Below, piece after piece: positions 29,300 to 40,007 of a stretch of DNA of 64,000 nt. Location of the stretch: assembly GCF_963675165.1 (NCBI RefSeq), contig NC_087377.1:7395122-7459121 (forward strand). Direction: 5' to 3'. The position numbers were made by a program, and so were the translations under genes. The notes beneath the pieces were generated by a model, which saw only the letters and a list, made by a program, of their open reading frames with translations, did not search any database and was not told where the DNA came from. The DNA comes from Halichondria panicea (taxonomy: Eukaryota; Porifera; Demospongiae; Suberitida; Halichondriidae). Position 1 is the stretch's first letter. The number at the start of each line of letters is the position of its first letter.

Positions 29300-31485
29300 A
29301 TGGGTGATTCTAATGAGGAGCAGGCTGCTGCCACAGGCAGCGAATAAAATGAGTTCGAAGTAGCCTCGGTGAGCATTATGCAGCCTAACTAATTAGACTA
29401 AACTATAGTTCTGAATTGCTCTTCTGTGTACAGTAGTAGATATATATGGTTCGCTGCATGATAGACCTTTCTCCTATATCCGCTATATATAATCAAGGGT
29501 AAGGAATTCCAAGTTGGTTTGAACCCGAGATCTACCAAGCGTGACGTTGTTGATGAATCCAATTCACAGCATCCAGCAAGTTATTGATATGATGAGCTAT
29601 ATATATGCACACATGCATGGCATGCACGTTTGTTTACCCATGCAGGAACCAAAAAAACAAAAGTCTTGTGAAGAAGATGTAAGGTTGCGTGCACGTAATT
29701 ATAAAGTATAGAGGTGTAAATGTATAATGGCTTAGTATTCACTTGCTGTGTATATACAGCAAACCTTCGCAACATCTGCTTTTGCTAGGGCTCGATCCCG
29801 GAACTGTAAGCAGTGGAAGTCATTGTGCTCACGGGTATGTTTGATTAATGTTGTTTAATATGCATTTTAATTGGATTTGCCAGACATAATAATTATTGTA
29901 GCTACTATATCAGACAGGTCTCATCAAGAGATTCTTGTTCCTGCATGGATTTAACTATAGGAATACTGATGATGTGTATTTCCTCGCTTATCTGAGTTGG
30001 TCCATTTCTGTGGCTTAGCCTATATATAATGATTAATATGTATAACGTACTTCAATGTTGTTTTATTATATATATATTCGGATATATAATTATAGGCCGA
30101 TAAATGGCTAAATGGAAAGAAATACCAAGTGATTGTACCCAACTTTGCCATTCTCTATTACAAGAGGGAGAGGGGCCGGCCCTCTCAAATTGTTTGGAGA
30201 GGTAGGTCTACTACAAACCACAACACACTTGATTCATCGTATATATACCTATAATTATATCGACATGCAGGGTCTGAACATGCATATGAAATCGTTCGTT
30301 GAGAATGAAGCTGTAAGAGATGAATTTCTTAGAGCTGCAGCACAGTCAACATCGTCCAGTTAGTTTATGATGCTGTAGACATACAAATACACACACGCGC
30401 ACTCACTCACATACAACATGCCATATAGAATCAGAACAACCAGCTGGAAGGCAAAACTATCCACCTATACAGTACCAACCATTCCCATCTCAACAACAGA
30501 TTTCTCAACCTTGAAGTACAATGTGCTTGGAAAGCTTTCCAATAGAGTTCTCAACCCGTTTCGTAAGCATGCAAGTTATGATACACTTATAATAAGTGTT
30601 ACATTATCTTCATGCAGGTAAGAAAAAGGGATTTTATTGTGACTTAGACAGGCTGAGGTGGTTTCCGGAAGAACTCCGCTTCCAGTCGCCAATTCTGTCA
30701 CTTTTTACTGAGCAGGCAACACAAGACATTGTTCAATTCTTAAGCATGTGCATTCGATCACCTGCAAAGATGGATATACAGTGTGTGAAGGTATATAATT
30801 TATAGAGTGCACATGCATGGGGTAATCATAAAAGTTAAATTATTGACTTGCTTAGTTGCCCCAAATGCAATTTTTTTAGTCTTCTTAGATACTCCACGCA
30901 CTCCTTGTTTCGTGATGGGTTTTATTTCACGAATATTTATTGTATTAGGTGGCCGCTCAGGATGGAGTTGAATGTGGCATTCATGTGATACACAATATTA
31001 TGACAATGGTCAAGGTACGTGATGGTATATACGTAAAAGCATTCATGAGTATTTACACTAACACAATTGATCAGTTTTCTGGGCTACCTGCATCAAAGCA
31101 CCTGCAAAAGTCTGTAAACACTGCTGAATTACGTGGATTGATCCTGTTATCATGCTACTCCACTCAACAAAGGTAAAAAAAATGATTTTGGCTACTCCCT
31201 CATGTGTACCTATATACTGCAGCCAAAAGACATCTCACAGAGTCAGAAGGAGTAAAGGGTTGCTAATACAGATCTGCAGGTGAGTACACCATGCACACTG
31301 ACACACACTCATGATTGTGTTCATGCATTCACAAACGTTGATTGCTATGTACTTGTATATAATGTGTATATGAGCATGCTTCACTGCATGCTGGTATATA
31401 AACTATACCGACATTGTCTACTATGCAATAGACTGATGATGATGCCAGTGTATCTGTTAAGAAGACAGCAAAATCGAAGCCTTAA
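29300..31485 (+). pseudogene. Multi-exon gene with Ulp1-like protease motif
   Basis: Proposed exons: 29300-29368 (MGDSNEEQAA, in-frame TAA after codon 15); 29498 to about 29576; 29646-29678; 29760-29834; 30096-30201 (WLNGKKYQVIVPNFAILYYK); about 30271-30359; 30430-30525 (Gln/Pro-rich); about 30615-30790 (LRWFPEELR...); 30950-31014; 31078-31172; and a last exon ending TAA at 31483-31485. Exon 30950-31014 reads VAAQDGVECGIHVIHNI, fitting the Gln-x(4-6)-Cys-Gly end of Ulp1/SENP-type (C48) cysteine proteases. A matching catalytic His and Asp are not certain. Such proteases accompany several eukaryotic DNA transposon families. The intron after 29576 would need a GC-AG donor. The early stop and one phase mismatch near 30201 suggest decay. 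The first exon is duplicated inverted in the right terminal repeat. Confidence 0.5.
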
Positions 31486-32351
31486 CTGCTAACATTAATT
31501 GTATAGCTTGTATAGTATAGCTCAGAATGTTTATTTACTAATTATGTGCAATAATATAGTTACTAGTTTCCCTCATATAGTTTCTCATCTGTTATTCCCC
31601 CATGCATATAATTATATGATTGTGTTGTGTGTAATTTCTTCAGTCACCCCTTATTGTAACGCATGCATGATAAGTCAGAACAAGTGACGCCACAATTTTA
31701 AATTTTATATGGTTGTAAAAACAAAAAGTGCATGACAAGACCATCATGCATGTGAGTACAATAAAATTATACAATATTATACTTATAGTTTTTCTGATTG
31801 TGATATACCATAGATAAAATCCACAATGTGTGAGGAAATTTCTTTTATTCAGTGACGATTTGATTCTCTTCAAGCATGAATTGTTCTACCATCTGGCTGT
31901 TCAAGGCATCATATTGTCTATATAGGTGCTCATTTTGTAAGCACCACTGCATCCTGTATGATATATAAGTGCATGGTAATTAAAATCATATAATATACTT
32001 AACATACAATTATTATATACCTGAATGATTTGGCCAATGGAAATGATCTACTAGAAACCGACTGTGCCTGAAAAAGGAGGGCTCTCTATTCAAGCAGTAT
32101 TGGTGCATGCAGGTTGCAACTATTGTCGTATAATTATGATGACTTCAGGTGCTGCAGATACAAGGGCATATAATTATATTATTATGCAATTGCATGCCGG
32201 AAGAGTTCGTCCCGATATAGCATTTATACCTGATGAGAATCGTTCATATAAGATAGTGAAAGGAATGTTGGGGGATTCCTGAACTTCCATCAGTTAGAAT
32301 CCATAGCAAATTCCTATACAATATTGATGCAAATTAGTGTACCATAATTAT
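31486..32351. other. No gene seen
   Basis: Intergenic space between the + strand protease-like gene and the - strand zinc-domain gene. The short frame 32064-32282 has no recognisable motif. Confidence 0.4.
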
Positions 32352-32536
32352 TACTAGAATGTTTTGCGAGCATCAAACATTTGCAAATTTTGTGAGGGTT
32401 GATCAATAAAATCCGCAAAACCTAAATTATTACTAGTAAATACTTGCCAGAACACAATAGTTAGATAGCAAAGGGTCAAATTTTCTGCTGATTTGGCTCA
32501 TTCGCAAAGGTTTTTCACCCGCAAAATATTCTAGTA
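32352..32536. mobile_element. 185-bp MITE
   Basis: Ends TACTAGAATGTTTTGCGAG and inverse-like CCGCAAAATATTCTAGTA, bordered by ATTAT-type AT-rich sequence. No coding capacity. Confidence 0.7.
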
Positions 32537-32739
32537 ATACAGTATGAGGCGTAATAATTATAATTATCATGCATGCAGCATTACCATGCTGACAATATAC
32601 AGAGTAAATATCCCCTGTAGCAGTGATGGATGTCTTGAGCTTTTTTTTTGTACATACAGAGGATTTAGAACTGTCAGCCTTATAAATCTTTTGTTTTCTT
32701 AGTGAAGGAAGCTTTGGAAAGTACGATATCACATTAATG

Positions 32740-35700
32740 TCAGTGTGCATGGTCACCAGTACTAGACTCTGTGAAGTCTTGCGTAAATGGGGCTAATGAT
32801 AATTCCACAAGCCTTTTTAGTATAGGCTGAAATGCTTCAGTGGGGTAAGAAGGAAGACATTCAATTAAAGTGTACAGTACTGGAGCTTCCTTTTGTAGAA
32901 AGGCCATCTTTTTTGCATTTGACTTCAAGGAGCCAGAAGACTCCATTTCCTTTAGCATTTTGTGCACTTCTTCTGTAGGTGGTACCAAAGCACACACATG
33001 CAGGTGATGCTGAACTGAGAGCTTGCAGTAAATTAATCCAGTGCTTGCAACAGGAGACAGCTGTATCAGCCTCGTTGACTTCTTTAGCTATTGTGGTGAT
33101 AAGTTTGACCAAACTTGGTGCGTGCAAATGTAGTAATTCTAGAAGAGAAGTGAATTCATGCTGGCTTATACACTTATTTGTAGTAAACATCTTCAGCTGC
33201 GTGCGTGTTGTCTTGTTGTTTATGTATATCCGATCATGGAAACTAGTGTTGAAAGAAAATAAATACAGTTCTGTAACTTTTCAGCTGTCTGCATGATCCT
33301 AAACTTATCACAACAATAATTGCTGAATAAGTAAAACAGCTTTCGCCACACTGTATATATGATTACTATGATGAGAGGCACCTTCTACAAATGGATTCAA
33401 GTTTTGAATAAATCTGTGCATGCATGCTTGGCAAGGTTTGTTTTAGCTCAGGGAGGACTATCATTATAATTATATATAATCATTATACATGCAGTGTTTG
33501 ATCACATGGGAAAATTTGCACTTATCTTCCAGTACATGCAGCTGATATAGGGGATGAGGTTTTATGAACTCCAGAACCGTTGAGTTGGGACTTCCAGGGC
33601 ATAAGGTCTTTTCTGAATGCTAAACTAGTAGCATCCATGACAACAATGGGTGGACAATCTCCACACGCAGTGCACTGAAATCCTACTTGATAATCAATGT
33701 CTAACGGGTCAAGAAAGGCATACCACGACAACCGATAGTGATTGTATATGTAAACATATACTTATTAAACTGATCGCCGAATCCTGCATCTTCATGGTTT
33801 TTAACCAACACACAATACTGGGTATATATAGTTGTTCTGAAGAGGAAATGTATCGTTAATAGTCAAAGTGCACACACATGCAACCTTCCCAAAAGGAATT
33901 GATGCATAAAACCTCGCAGAATTTAACTTCATAGGATACCAGGAACTTGCCCATATTCAATAATCCTACTAGTTGGCCATCAACTTCTTTACGTTTCTTA
34001 CATCCTGAGCAATACCTAACATGCACTGTTTGGTCAATATAATAATTGTTATGGATTTATACTTCTAAAGCTACCTACCATTTGCATTGAAAACTGTATT
34101 GAACAGTATAATTTTGCTCCGTACAGATTCCTGCTTGTCTTCTTCATCTCGTGTAAGCGTACTGCACACTTTACAATATGTGTCGACTGAGCCCAAAATA
34201 GAAGTGTTGTTTACAATGTTGAAGCGATCAGCTACAGTACATGCCAGTTGTTGAGACAATTCACTTGATAAATTGAACGGTATACTGCTTGATGAAAGGG
34301 ACCGATACTGATGCACGTGCACTTGTCTATTCTGCTGCACACTATAGACATATCTTTTGCAATTTTATTGAGGCAGTCATGTTTATCCTCATCCGGGCTA
34401 TTCAATGCTTTCTCGACAATGTCCACATGTGAACAGTGTTGTTTATTGTATTTGCATGTACAACAGTACAGACCCCTTAATTGTTTATCATCAATACGAA
34501 CTTGTATATCAGCTCTTGTACATACCGCCTGCCCAATAGAGCATACAACCTGTAAATCATTATAATTATATAGTTGTGATTGGAGACGTACATGCATGCA
34601 CAATAGTGTCCAACTTACCTCTGTGCCAACATTTATACTGTAGGAGGTGTCCTCCTTGTGAGGTTCAATATTCAAAGTATACGAATGATCTGAATGGGTA
34701 TGAGGATAATTCATAAATATTAGCTGTGCATGCACTTTTTTAGAAGACATGTACCTGATAATTCTTGAGCTGATGTAATGTTGTGAATATTGTCAGTCTC
34801 TTGGATAATCAGTCTAGTTGCTTCGATGTGGATACATTCAGAGCCAACAATGCTTGTGAATGCATCATATGTGGAATCAACCGAAGTGGAGCAGCTATTT
34901 AGTAAGTGGCCACGTGCACTATCACAACTGCACCAGTATACCCACTGTATACCATCACTGAAGTGCAACCCACAGCGTGAGACGAAAAGAAACTCCATGC
35001 TCTGTGAAGTTAATAGATCAACAGACCAACTACATGAATATAATTATACTTCATCTCTCTATAATTATATTATATGCATGCAATTATACCAGAGATACAA
35101 AAGAAAGGGGATTGGAAACGATCGCCCACGCCCTATGTAAAGGGACTGACATCCGGTGAAGCACTCCGTGTAATTATTGCGCTCGCAAATAATTACATGG
35201 AGGACTGCGCTACGGTTTTGTATCTCTGGTTTCTAGCTCTCCTATCCACTAGAGATCACTCAGGGCCTGGGAGATACTTGAGAGAAGTAAGCTTATACCA
35301 CTGACAAGCTCTAAGTCCGTTGTCTTTACTCTGTTTCCAATTTTTTTGAGTTTAGCTTGAATTACTCTATGTCAACTTTTCTCTGTCCCTCCTGTGAAGT
35401 CAAAACAGCAAAGGACATTGCTTGACTTGGTTATTATGTATCTAAGTGCTACATAGAATGGCTTCATGCTATAAATAAACTGTACTGCTCATAAACGTTT
35501 GCAGTATAGTCCTTTAAACTGCTTTAGTATACTTTTAGACACACCACGGGCCTGTCCCTCCTACGACTTCATAGTAAAGGCTATTTCTTCTTGCATAGCA
35601 TTTATTTGTCTAGTAATAGTGGCTGCGTTGCTTAGTCGACTTTTTAGAGCTAAATTCTCTTTACTTTTTAGAAAAATCAACATTAAAAATGATCAATTTC

Positions 35701-36164
35701 ACTGTTTCTATGTACAGCACATTGTAGAGCAGTCAAGACAGGTAATGAGCATGCTGACTATAAATATAGTCCTTTGTAGTTTTAGCCACGCCCTATAACG
35801 CGGAATGCTTCACACAAAAATTTCGTAAAAATTTCGTTTCCAATCCCCTTTCTTTTGTATCTCTGATTATACGCACGAAAAAGATAATATACTTACATTC
35901 AAAGAGGAATCGATTCTATTGATTCCCTGTATAACAAACGACTGGAGAGAGTTGTCCAATGAGTTGAAAGCACACTGTTCATGTACACTGATGAGATATG
36001 CAGACAGCAATGGCACTGGAATTCCAGACGGCTCTGTTTCTGACTTTGAAACATTATCCTGCAATGGCATGATTGTAGAGATCTAATGTTTGAGTTTGTA
36101 CAATTACCTGTACTTTGTATCCGGCTTGACTTATATTGTCATAATTATCCATCAAAAGGCTCAT
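32740..36164 (-). pseudogene. Multi-exon zinc-domain gene of the 22-kb element
   Basis: Proposed exons on the minus strand: 36164-36108 (ATG), 36058-35897, 35001-34755, 34689-34619, 34549-34079, 34025-33885, 33783 to about 33522, and about 33190-32740. Splice phases agree for the first five. Features: C-x-C and Cys residues near SRCGLHFSDGIQWVYWCSCD; a SWIM-like LRGLYCCTCKYNKQHCSHVD (C-x-C ... C-x-H); YCKVCSTL; YCSGCKKRKEVDGQLVGLL; QCTACGDCPPIVVMDATSLAF. The last two resemble the C-terminal half of HMGXB3-like proteins as I recall them. Frame breaks near 34347, 33745 and 32990 show decay. A 776-bp MITE sits in the second intron. The role may be DNA binding or transposition; no DDE catalytic core was identified. 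Confidence 0.55.
35090..35865. mobile_element. 776-bp MITE, 7-bp target duplication ATTATAC
   Basis: Inverted, nearly identical copy of 25531-26306, flanked by ATTATAC at 35083-35089 and 35866-35872. It is inserted in an intron of the minus-strand gene, so splicing need not be affected. Confidence 0.9.
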
Positions 36165-36617
36165 TATGGCCCTCTTGCATGGTCACTCCTGAATTGAGTT
36201 GACACGATTCCCTTTCCCTGAACAACTCGGTGCATTTTCTTGATCTGACCTACAAATTGAACGATATAATACACACTTGGGATTAATTCACTTCTTCGTG
36301 ATCACTTAGCAATAGGTTGTGGATGGTACCGTATATTGGAGGATAGTTCTTTCTACTGCAAACTGCGAATGCATAATTCGCAATCGAAATAAACGCAAAG
36401 AAAGAGCATGCGCATGCATTTCGCAATAGCAATCAGGCTTGCATGTACATCAATATCGAATACCCCGCATTCATACCCATATAGATTTATACATGATTAT
36501 GCTTTAATTCTCTTACTATAGGGTAGTGTTTCCTCTTCTTCTTTAACTTGTTTGAGCAAAATGAATATTTATCTTCGTTAGCCTCTCGAATCCGTTTCCA
36601 TGAGTGGCTTATAACTA

Positions 36618-36645
36618 GATCATAGGCCTTCTATAATTGATGACG
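36618..36645. repeat. 28-bp direct repeat, copy 1 (copy 2 at 39331-39358)
   Basis: GATCATAGGCCTTCTATAAT followed by TGATGACG occurs at both places in the same orientation, one on each side of the 1.7-kb inverted-repeat element but well outside it. It may mark a local duplication. Confidence 0.7.
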
Positions 36646-36897
36646 TGTTTTATTGCCACGAGTGCATTTGTACATAGCACATGCACAATGATAGCTATAC
36701 ATTATTATAGCGACTCACTACATCAGTGTTGCAGATGTTGCATGAATGAATAGGAATCACCCATGCAGTGGTACCCAACCAATTATACTGATTACTCATA
36801 TACATGTCATTGGATACAATATATATATAATTGTACTATGGTTGCACCAAAGATCAAAGGCTTCAGTTGTAGTTTATACTACTTATACAACCTGTCT

Positions 36898-36963
36898 GAC
36901 CACAGCCATGGTATATGGCAGCTATACCCTAGTGTATAACTGCCATATACCATGGCTGTGGTC
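36898..36963. repeat. Hairpin with 24-bp perfect arms
   Basis: Arms 36898-36921 (GACCACAGCCATGGTATATG...) and 36940-36963 are exact inverse complements with an 18-base loop. It contains the palindrome CCATGG in each arm. Confidence 0.88.
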
Positions 36964-37527
36964 AAACTACATGTACAGCTAGAACTGAATACAGTATCCC
37001 ACCTTTGCAACAAAATTGACACACTGTTTCAATTAAAACAATGACACACTACTCAATTCAATCAATATTAGCAATATTAGAGTTAGAGAGAATTCAATAC
37101 AAAACAGACTACTAATGATTTTAGTCAACATAAAAAGAGCCAAGTTCGAGCGATGAATAGTTCCAAAAAGGAGGCAAATTTGAAAGAACTCCGTGATCGT
37201 GAATCGAACGATACTGGTTTGTTTGTGTTGCTTTTTTTCAACTTTCAACATTGGTTGTCACAACCTGCTTATTACATTGCTGCATGGGACCAGGAGCAGT
37301 AAGAAGGGTCCAGACTGCCAAGTGTTTCTCAGACTAAAGAGACTGCACTGCACTGGGCCAGTACAGTAGGCTTGTGGAATGATATTTTGGGGTACATTTG
37401 CACTCTTTGTAGACAAGTAGCACCAGTGTACTTTCTTGAAGTGCCTTCTATAAAGATGCAGAAACACAGCCTTCACAATTGCTTGCTTCTAAACATAGTA
37501 GTACAGTTCTAAACATAGTACAAGCCA

Positions 37528-39213
37528 GTTAAACTATGGCCTCTCGTGGTATATTTGCTTTACACGCTCGAGTAATCAGATAAACCATAGATGATACAGT
37601 ACTGACGTGGATATGAAACGTTTCAGGATTCCGGTATTCTGCTTGAAGCTATCATAGTAACGGGCATATCCGAGGTAATTTACTAGTTTTCATAAATTAG
37701 GCAATTTGTTCCAAATAAACGCCGAGGGAATGATCGAGGTTATACCAAGCAGCTGTGTAAGTGAGTTGGCAGAACTGGCCAGAGACAGACAAAAGAGAAT
37801 CTATGTATTAACAGAGAGGATATTGATGCTGCAAGTGTATTAAGCGAAGACAGTAGTAGTGACTGTGAGGAGGTAGAATGAGTAGAGGAAGTACAGTCCA
37901 GTGCAAGATGATATTTAACTATTAAATTAAGTCTATAATTATTATTTTATAGTAGATCTACCCCTGTACCCATGTAATTATATCCAAAAGCAAATCACTC
38001 AATGTTGGTAGCATGCATGTAGATCAAAAGAAGTGTGGCTGACTCATAACACTAGCATGAGATAAGCAAACGGGTGAAAATTGTTGATGATCTGTACGTG
38101 TACATGCTAATAGAATTTTATATAAAATAATAGTCTGAGAGTATTAATATTATTATAGTACACGATAAACTGTTTCTTGATCGTTTACGAAGTGGCTGTG
38201 AGAGAGACACATTCCAACTTGCCGGTTCGAAATTCCTATACAAGTGTAGATACACGGCACTTGAAAAGAGATTGGACGTTTAATGCTGTCTTCACCGATG
38301 GTGTTGCCTAGAGAAGTAGCACTCGAGTAGGTTCTGGGATAAATTTCACTTGATAGTATAATTAGCTAACATTTGGCAATTGATATCTTAGCTCAGCGAA
38401 AGACAACACTGCAATTTGGAAAGTTAATGACATGTACATGTACGTGTGAACTTATTGATAGAAATCATAATAGTAGTTAGTTGTAATAAGAACGTAGGAT
38501 TAATTTTTGTTTAACATGTACATGGATTTAACAGGATTTAACATATTTTTCTTGAGGCTGTATTTTTCCAATAACTTTACTGTATGCTTAGTTAATAGAT
38601 TCTCCTGCTGCATCAATACACGAAGGTTTTCATCAGCTAAATATGCAAAAAGTAGGCTCAACAGGTTTAGAAATAATCTCACGCAAAAAGTGCAACTAAC
38701 TCATGCTTTAGCCCTTTCTATAGCACTTAAACTTTCATAACAGTTGTCAAACATAGATTCTCCTCGTAGTTTACAGTGTACTTAAAGTATTACTACTGAA
38801 TGGTAACCTGAATATTTACTGTCCAAGCCAAAAATCTCACACAAAGTATTTTTACAGGAAAATTTATGCTAAAATATGATATTCTCCCATGAGCTTAGAG
38901 AAACTAGTCTTACCTACAAGCCCACTGCAAGTATCAATGTGTGCCGGTCATTTTCACCAGTTTTCAGACAAGGAACACTGTTTACTACGCTCTGGTTGCT
39001 ATATAAACATGACAGTTACAGGGTTTCTAACATAATCTGCTCGTTACGATGATAGCTTCAGACAATTCCCGTGGACCCCTCCGGATACTAGGCCGTTTCA
39101 CATCCACGTCAGTACTGTATCATCTATGGATAAACCAACTCGGCTGCGCCTCGTGGTTTATCAGATTACTCTCGCGTGTAAATCAAATATACCACTCGAG
39201 GCCATTGTTTAAC
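37528..39213. mobile_element. 1.7-kb inverted-repeat element, no clear transposase
   Basis: About 100-bp terminal inverted repeats. The left starts GTTAAACTATGGCCTCTCGT; the right ends ACCACTCGAGGCCATTGTTT-AAC. Inner blocks TAGATGATACAGTACTGACG / CGTCAGTACTGTATCATCTA match. The interior (37630-39085) is AT-rich with only short ORFs (e.g. 60 codons at 38500-38682). It is probably a non-autonomous DNA element nested in the 22-kb unit. Confidence 0.7.
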
Positions 39214-39827
39214 TATAACATATATACATGGGTATATATAATTATTATTATATAATAATTATAATAATTATACTCATGCATGGCAAATATCGTCATGGTC
39301 AATGTTGCTAGATTAAAAAAACCGATTCAGGATCATAGGCCTTCTATAATTGATGACGATATGATTGATGGATGTTATAGAGGTCCGGGATAATTATATT
39401 TATTGTTCGCCCAAAAATAGCAATATAATAATATAGATAGGAGAAGTATCAATTTCAGCCCCACTACGCCCCGTGTATGTATGTCGGGGTTTAGTGGGGA
39501 TTTGATTTGCATCAATATCCTGGGAGCCTGGGTGAAATCAAATCGCCTCTTTCCCTCCCATATACCCCCACTTAATAACCTCGGGATTTGACTATACACG
39601 CGTGCATGTGCTATACACTTCTCTCCATGGATATATTGCTGTTGTAAGTTTGTATACTAAGGAACTCAAATTCTCACCCTATATCCCGCACCTCAGGGTA
39701 ACCAAAACCCCACTATGTCCTACAGGGGGAGGGGGGGCAGTGGGGACTGACATGGATCGGTGCATAATTCACTTGTGCATGGTATCACTATTTTTATATA
39801 TATAGATCTAGGACTGAGGCTCAGTAT

Positions 39828-39968
39828 TAAATAATAAGGATCAATCCTATTTGTTCACGATATTAATCAAAGTCGATATTGTTATGTTCACATGAATCAA
39901 TGCTAGACACAACTGAATAAATGGGTATTGGTCACTAGCTAAATACGTTCAATGTTCAATATTCTCTA
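39828..39968 (-). repeat. 3' LTR, 141 bp
   Basis: TAAATAATAAGG ... CAATATTCTCTA on the + strand, base-for-base identical to 44839-44979 by eye. It is preceded by AGTAT. Confidence 0.93.
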
Positions 39969-40007
39969 TCTCCCTTCCAAGTCTTCAACCGAAGGATGAA
40001 AGACTTT

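Larger units (their letters stand above)
25491..29390. repeat. Left long terminal inverted repeat of the 22-kb element
   Basis: Order: terminus (25491-25530), MITE insertion (25531-26306), inner terminus motif (26307-26420), tandem array (26600-28160), spacer, GC-rich MITE insertion (28461-29088), the block with GCTATTTGATGTGGTT near 29180, then first exon 29300-29368. Each part has an inverse counterpart at 44985-47664, apart from the independent insertions. Confidence 0.7.

Noticed and set aside
29498-29576. GC-AG intron after this exon as a notable splice variant
   Set aside because: The gene carries a premature stop and other damage, so an unusual donor is weak evidence. Kept only as part of the gene model.
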